Of a stretch of DNA of 64,000 nt, positions 59,951 to 64,000 are shown piece by piece. The notes below the pieces were generated by a model. It saw only the letters and a program-made list of their open reading frames with translations. It was not told the origin of the DNA and made no database searches. Both the position numbers and the translations under genes were made by a program. Every line of letters starts with the position of its first letter. The stretch's first letter is position 1. The DNA comes from Actinokineospora terrae (GTDB lineage: Bacteria; Actinomycetota; Actinomycetes; Mycobacteriales; Pseudonocardiaceae), in assembly GCF_900111175.1 (NCBI RefSeq), contig NZ_FOGI01000012.1:1-64000 (forward strand), read 5' to 3'.

Positions 59951-60394
59951 TCAGCGCGATCCGGGGTCGGTGTAGTGGTTCACATTCCCGATGTGCATTG
60001 TGTGTTTCGACTCGTTGACGTAATCGCCGCCGTGAACCTGGATCGACGGGGACGCCTGCTGTTCGGCGCGGCCGAGGGGAATCGCCTTCCTGGCCGCACG
60101 CTCGCCGGTCCGGTCCTCCCACACCCGCTTGGCCTCGTGGTAGCGGATCTCCCACTCGGCCGCACCCCACCGCTGGGTCGGCGCACCCTCCTTGAGCGAG
60201 CGCAGGCACAGCCGGACGACCTCGAGGAAACCGGTGGTGTTCTTGGGGAAGCGCCCCTCGTCCTTCCAGCCGCGGATGGTCTCCGCGCCGACGCCCGACG
60301 CGGTGGCCAGGCCCCGCAGGCTCCTGGTCTGCGCGTCGAACAGCGACCCGAAATCGCTCAGCAACTCCTCCGGCGTCACGCCCGTGCCCGCCAC
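59951..60394 (-). CDS. HTH-domain protein with shared C-terminal GGDYV motif
   Basis: A 147-residue protein. The N-terminal half has a helix-turn-helix-like stretch (LRGLATASGVGAETIRGWKD) and a helical segment (NTTGFLEVVRLCLRSL). The C terminus has VHGGDYVNESKHTMHIG, nearly repeated in the small protein two genes on. GTG 60394 follows GGGGAG at 6 bases. It is the first gene of the set and 43 bases precede DUF6232. It may be a DNA-binding or adaptor protein tied to the set by the motif. Confidence 0.68.
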   Translation of the reverse strand: MAGTGVTPEELLSDFGSLFDAQTRSLRGLATASGVGAETIRGWKDEGRFPKNTTGFLEVVRLCLRSLKEGAPTQRWGAAEWEIRYHEAKRVWEDRTGERAARKAIPLGRAEQQASPSIQVHGGDYVNESKHTMHIGNVNHYTDPGSR

Positions 60395-60583
60395 CGGCCA
60401 CTCCCCTCCCTCGCCGCGCCCGGTGTCCGACCGGCCCGGTGTCCGACCACTCGGACGGTGATCCGCGGCTGCTCACCAGCGTTTACCCGAAAAGCGTCCG
60501 CCGGGACAGCCGCGCACTTCCCGGCGGAACAAACCTCTGCGTTGCCCGATTCGTTCGACGTCAGAGACATAAGAGGTGGCACA
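60395..60583. promoter_or_regulatory. Divergent promoter region with short repeat
   Basis: Between the HTH gene and the small membrane protein gene. It holds a direct repeat CCCGGTGTCCGACC at 60419 and 60435 (16-base period). Confidence 0.4.
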
Positions 60584-60817
60584 ATGGAATTCAAGACCTC
60601 CATCCCTTTCATGGTTCCCGCAGGCGGTGGCGGCATGGACATCTACCTGTTCATCGCCGGTGCGCTGTGGATGCTGGCCTGCGGCACCACCGACGCGATG
60701 GTGTTGACGTGGTCGCGGTCGGCGTTCGCCTTCGCGGTCCGGGTGGGCAGGGCCGTCCGCTCGGCGATCGCCCCGCGTGCGGGCCGCCGCGACGCGGCGG
60801 GCAAGTCCGGCCGGTAG
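60584..60817 (+). CDS. Small single-span membrane protein
   Basis: A 77-residue protein with one hydrophobic helix (MDIYLFIAGALWMLACG, about 18-34) and a basic C terminus (RAVRSAIAPRAGRRDAAGK). ATG 60584 has GAGGTGG upstream. The family is not recognised. It is divergent from the DUF6232 set. Confidence 0.6.
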   Translation: MEFKTSIPFMVPAGGGGMDIYLFIAGALWMLACGTTDAMVLTWSRSAFAFAVRVGRAVRSAIAPRAGRRDAAGKSGR

Positions 60818-60823
60818 TGGGCG

Positions 60824-60854
60824 GGGTGGGTCCGCCCCGGCGGCGGGCCCACCC
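60824..60854. terminator. Bidirectional hairpin between convergent genes
   Basis: A 13-bp stem GGGTGGGTCCGCC / GGCGGGCCCACCC with one G-T pair and a 5-base loop, filling the 40-base gap between two stops. Confidence 0.7.
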
Positions 60855-60857
60855 GGT

Positions 60858-61874
60858 TCACCGTTCTCGCCCACCACCCCCCGGCGGATCGGCCCAGCTG
60901 TACTGGCAGCCGTAGGCCAGGTGCGGGCTGAGCCGGTCGAACTCCAGGCGCATCTCGCCCACCGCGTCGAGGGCGAACTCCCCGTAGGGGGCGCGGGCGC
61001 GGTCGGCGAAGGCGTCGAGGGTCCGGATGTCCTCCGCGTCCACCCGCCTGATCCAGGTCGGCAGGTGGTCGGGGTGGAACCGGACGATGAGCAGGTACCT
61101 GCGGATGGTGACCTCGCCGGTGATCACGTGGTGGGCGCGGACGAGGTCGGCGGGGAAGGTGAAGACGAGGCTGAAGCGGTGCGACTGCCGCTGGGCCAGC
61201 GGGGCGGGCAGGGTGACCAGGAGTTCGAACCCGGTCGGCGAGATCCGCCGCTGCGACCGGATCCGGCCACCGTGGTGCACCTGGACGGAGAACATCGACT
61301 CCGGGGTGTCGGGGTGGTCCGGCAGCCCGAAGCGGATCGGCACCTCGGCCAGTCCCGGTTGGACGCAGACGATCTCGCGTTCCTGGTGGACCACCACGGT
61401 CGCCGGGTCGGCGTGCGCGCGGGTGTGGTCGACCACGGCCCGGTACTCGCGGACGTAGTAGGACCTGACGAAGCGCTCGACGCCGGGGCCGGCCGAGAGC
61501 ACGGTGGCGATCTCGGTCGCCAACTCGGTCTCGGCGTCGTTGATCCGGCGGATGGCGGTCCTGGTGCTCACCCGCAGCAGGGTGGCCACCCTGGCGACCC
61601 GGTCGGTGAACCTGGTCAGCGCGCTGACCTCGCTGTCGATGGCCAGGCTGATGGCCAGGACGTCCTGGTGCTCACCGGGCAGCGCGCTGGCGCAGGCGAG
61701 CAACTGCTGGATCAGCGTCGGCCGCACCTGCGCGGAGTCCGCCGTCGTCCCGCACAGCCGCAGCAGGTGCGGTCCGAGCCGGAGGAACAGGTCCGGCTCG
61801 TAGACGCCACGACCCGGTCGGAGCTTGCGGATCTCGGCTCTGACCTGGGTGAATAGCAGGTCCGGTTGCGGCAC
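60858..61874 (-). CDS. Unrecognised protein with internal HTH-like segment
   Basis: A 338-residue soluble protein of no family I recognise. Residues about 90-115 (TDRVARVATLLRVSTRTAIR) resemble a helix-turn-helix followed by a helix. The C-terminal two-thirds is strand-rich (YLLIVRFHPDHLPTWIRRVD, HRFSLVFTFPADLV). GTG 61874 begins PQPDLLFTQVRAEIRKL; an in-frame ATG lies 19 codons upstream but has no better ribosome site. Codon use is like its neighbours. A ligand-responsive regulator is one possibility. Confidence 0.68.
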   Translation of the reverse strand: MPQPDLLFTQVRAEIRKLRPGRGVYEPDLFLRLGPHLLRLCGTTADSAQVRPTLIQQLLACASALPGEHQDVLAISLAIDSEVSALTRFTDRVARVATLLRVSTRTAIRRINDAETELATEIATVLSAGPGVERFVRSYYVREYRAVVDHTRAHADPATVVVHQEREIVCVQPGLAEVPIRFGLPDHPDTPESMFSVQVHHGGRIRSQRRISPTGFELLVTLPAPLAQRQSHRFSLVFTFPADLVRAHHVITGEVTIRRYLLIVRFHPDHLPTWIRRVDAEDIRTLDAFADRARAPYGEFALDAVGEMRLEFDRLSPHLAYGCQYSWADPPGGGGRER

Positions 61875-62132
61875 GGCGCCAGCATGCCGCACTCGGCGAC
61901 CGCGATGGCCAGCAAGCCAGAAACACGCCACACCTTGGCGGGCGGTTCACCGCAATGGCCGATGCCGAAACGCGAAACCCCTGTGTCCCATGGACTTCGG
62001 AGGTCCGCGAGACCGGATGTGCCGCCGCGAGACCGGTTCATCATCGGCCGGCACCGCCGTTGCCGCGACAGCAAGGGAACCGGGACCCAGTGGGCCCCGG
62101 TAACCGGTGTCCTGCTCGGCCCGGTGTCCCGG
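61875..62132. other. Intergenic stretch before the chemoreceptor gene end
   Basis: 258 non-coding bases between two same-strand genes. They hold the promoter of the 60858 gene. No clear terminator hairpin was found. Confidence 0.35.
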
Positions 62133-64000
62133 TCAGATCGTGAACCGACCCACGATGCCGCGCATGCGCTCGGCGGTGCCCGCGAGTTCCTCGGCCGCCA
62201 CCGCGGTGGACACGGCGCCGGTCGTGGTCTGCTGGTTCTCCTCGACGACCTCGCCGATGCCGATGGCCATCTCGCGTGCGCCGGAGGCGACCTGGCCGAT
62301 GGCGCGGCTTATGTCCCCCGTGGTGGCCGACTGCTCCTCGACCGCCGCGGCGATGGTGGTCTGGAAGTCGTTGATGCGGGCGATGACGCTCGCGATGCCC
62401 TCGATGGCGGCGACGGCGGCCTTGGCGTCGGTCTGGATGGCCTCGACCTTGGCGGAGATGTCGCCGGTGGCCTTGGAGGTCTCGTGGGCGAGGTCCTTGA
62501 CCTCACCGGCGACCACGGCGAAGCCCTTGCCGGACTCGCCCGCACGGGCGGCCTCGATGGTGGCGTTGAGGGCCAGCAGGTTGGTCTGGTCGGCGATGGC
62601 GGTGATGACCTTGACGACCTCGCCGATCTGCTTGGAGCTCTCCTCGAGGCGGTTGATGGTGGACTGGGTGGCGATGGCGGCGTCGACCGCCTCGACGGCG
62701 ACGGCGGCGGCCCGGCTGGCGCCGGAGGAGATCTCGTCGATGGCGGCGGTCATGCCGTCGGCGCCGGTGGACACCGAGTCGACGTGGGCGGAGACCTGGT
62801 TGGCGATGGAGCCGACCTCACCGGCCCGCGCCGCGCTGGACTCGGCGGTGCGGCGCAGCTCCCCGGAGACCGCGGACAGCTCGGTGGAGGCGCTGGCCAC
62901 GCCGTCGGCGTCGCCCTGCAGCTCCTCGATGGCGGACTTGACCCGGCCGAGCGCCTCGTTGAGCGCGGTGCCCATCTGGCCGACCTCGTCGCGGGTGTCG
63001 ACCGGCACGCGCTGGGTGAGATCGCCCTCGGCCAGGGCGCGCAGGGTGCCCACGGTGCGGCGCAGCGGCACGGTCGCCGAGAGGTAGAAGCCGACCAGCA
63101 GGTAGCCGACCACCAGCACCGCGATCAGGGTGGCGAGCTCGACCACGAGGGCCTTCTGCTCGAACCCGTCGATGCGGGTCACCAGCAGCGCGTCCAGCTC
63201 GGGGCCCAGCTTGTCCATCAGCTGGACGACCTCGGTGCGCGCGGTGTCGCCGGTCGCGGCGGTGATCGCGGACAGGTTCCCGGTCCCCACCGCGGTGTTG
63301 ACCTGGGCCAGGATCGCCCCGAGCGCCTTCTGCTCTGCGTCCACATCGGACTTGGCGGCGGCCAGCTCGGCGCGGGAGGTCTTCTCGAACGAGGTCTTCA
63401 TCCCGGTGTCGACCGCGGCCTGGGTGTTCTCCAGGGCGCCGGAGGCCTTCGACAGGCGCAGCCGGGTCTCCTCCAGGCGGTCGGTGGAGCCGTCGGCGAC
63501 GGCCAGGGTGGCGTCGTCGACGACCTGACCGGCCAGGTCGAGCAGCGCGGGCAGGCGGAACACCAGCGCGTCCATCAGGTAGTACGAGTCGAGGTCCGGG
63601 TCGAGCGTCAGGTTCGAGGTGTCCGAGATGGACACGATGAGCGTCAGCAGCGCCGCGGAGGCCTTGCCGTACGCGTCGTAGGCGGCCTGGCCCTGACCGG
63701 CCTTCACCGCGGCGGACAGCGCCGTCTTGGCGGTGCTCCAGGCCGCGGAGACGCCGAGCTCGGCGCCCAGGGTCGCGTCGACGGCGTCGACCGCGGCGAT
63801 CTCGTCGGTGATCGCGCCGGTGGTGGTGCCCGCCGCGGTGGCCCTGCGGGCGTCCACAGTGGCCGCGGTCAGGGTCAGGACGGGGCGCAGGTACGCGACG
63901 CCGTCGCGCTCCTTGGCGCTGAAGTCCACCTGGGCGGTCTGGATGCCGATGTAGCCCCACGACACGAAGGCCAGCGGCAGCAGCAGGACCACGGTGAGCA
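62133..64000 (-). CDS. Methyl-accepting chemotaxis protein (start beyond right edge)
   Basis: At least 622 residues. The frame stays open to base 64000, so the cytosolic N terminus is off-window. The visible part has a first membrane helix (VLLLPLAFVSWGYIG), a helical extracytoplasmic sensor (about 270 residues), a second helix (ATLIAVLVVGYLLVGFYLSA), a HAMP domain (LRALAEGDLTQRVPVDTRDEV) and the signalling domain. The hairpin tip is intact (IADQTNLLALNATIEAARAG). It controls a CheA/CheW array and so motility or a related pathway; none of these partners is in the window. Its presence suggests a motile life stage. Confidence 0.92.
   Translation of the reverse strand, partial: LTVVLLLPLAFVSWGYIGIQTAQVDFSAKERDGVAYLRPVLTLTAATVDARRATAAGTTTGAITDEIAAVDAVDATLGAELGVSAAWSTAKTALSAAVKAGQGQAAYDAYGKASAALLTLIVSISDTSNLTLDPDLDSYYLMDALVFRLPALLDLAGQVVDDATLAVADGSTDRLEETRLRLSKASGALENTQAAVDTGMKTSFEKTSRAELAAAKSDVDAEQKALGAILAQVNTAVGTGNLSAITAATGDTARTEVVQLMDKLGPELDALLVTRIDGFEQKALVVELATLIAVLVVGYLLVGFYLSATVPLRRTVGTLRALAEGDLTQRVPVDTRDEVGQMGTALNEALGRVKSAIEELQGDADGVASASTELSAVSGELRRTAESSAARAGEVGSIANQVSAHVDSVSTGADGMTAAIDEISSGASRAAAVAVEAVDAAIATQSTINRLEESSKQIGEVVKVITAIADQTNLLALNATIEAARAGESGKGFAVVAGEVKDLAHETSKATGDISAKVEAIQTDAKAAVAAIEGIASVIARINDFQTTIAAAVEEQSATTGDISRAIGQVASGAREMAIGIGEVVEENQQTTTGAVSTAVAAEELAGTAERMRGIVGRFTI

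Overview
The window is GC-rich actinomycete DNA with GTG/ATG starts, overlapping ATGA/GTGA gene junctions and families typical of Pseudonocardiaceae and relatives: a DUF3558-type lipoprotein, an XRE/DUF5753 regulator, DUF6232, an EACC1-caspase pair and an FCD-type GntR. A methyl-accepting chemotaxis protein at the right edge suggests a genus with a motile stage, such as an Actinokineospora- or Actinosynnema-like organism. This assignment is inference. No tRNA, rRNA or CRISPR array was seen.

Left part. An IS30-family transposase tail (1-315) faces a three-gene minus-strand operon (547-7296). It encodes a Pls-like nonribosomal homopoly(amino acid) synthetase, a 2,4-diaminobutyrate aminotransferase and an aspartate kinase, the expected set for poly-diaminobutyrate synthesis. 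An unusual, motif-rich upstream region precedes it. After a YbjN-like gene comes a minus-strand aromatic catabolic operon (15542 down to 8454): HpaD, a HpaG-RraA fusion, a GntR regulator, a DapA-like aldolase, HpaE and two SDRs. This is a homoprotocatechuate meta-cleavage route, with a divergent AraC regulator.

Middle. 16.9-28 kb holds a candidate type VII secretion substrate with a lipoprotein, two coupled aldehyde dehydrogenases, and an EACC1-caspase-caspase conflict-type locus. Both caspases are membrane-anchored and carry an EF-hand loop. An L,D-transpeptidase, an MBL hydrolase, a SET-domain protein and an XRE regulator follow. From 29.5 to 43.1 kb all genes lie on the minus strand: a copper amine oxidase, a branched-chain-type ABC importer (LivF, a LivM-LivG fusion, LivK, LivH), a zinc dehydrogenase, a methyltransferase-like protein, a dimethylformamidase-like amidase, an HSL esterase and a GAF-LuxR regulator. 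They look like an amide/amine uptake and breakdown regulon.

Right part. Two glycosyltransferase genes (one fused to an RmlD-like reductase), a luciferase-like oxidoreductase and a secreted M4-M28 double protease come first. They are followed by an XRE regulator, a two-component system, a second kinase-like protein with a degenerate ATP site, a PP2C-like phosphatase, a three-gene set sharing two short glycine-rich motifs, an unrecognised HTH-containing protein and the MCP.

A cross-cutting oddity is that several genes carry tandem copies of their own 3' end, including the stop codon, just downstream (8393-8456, 10032-10103, 43241-43590). A related in-frame repeat sits at the end of the synthetase gene (3224-3284).
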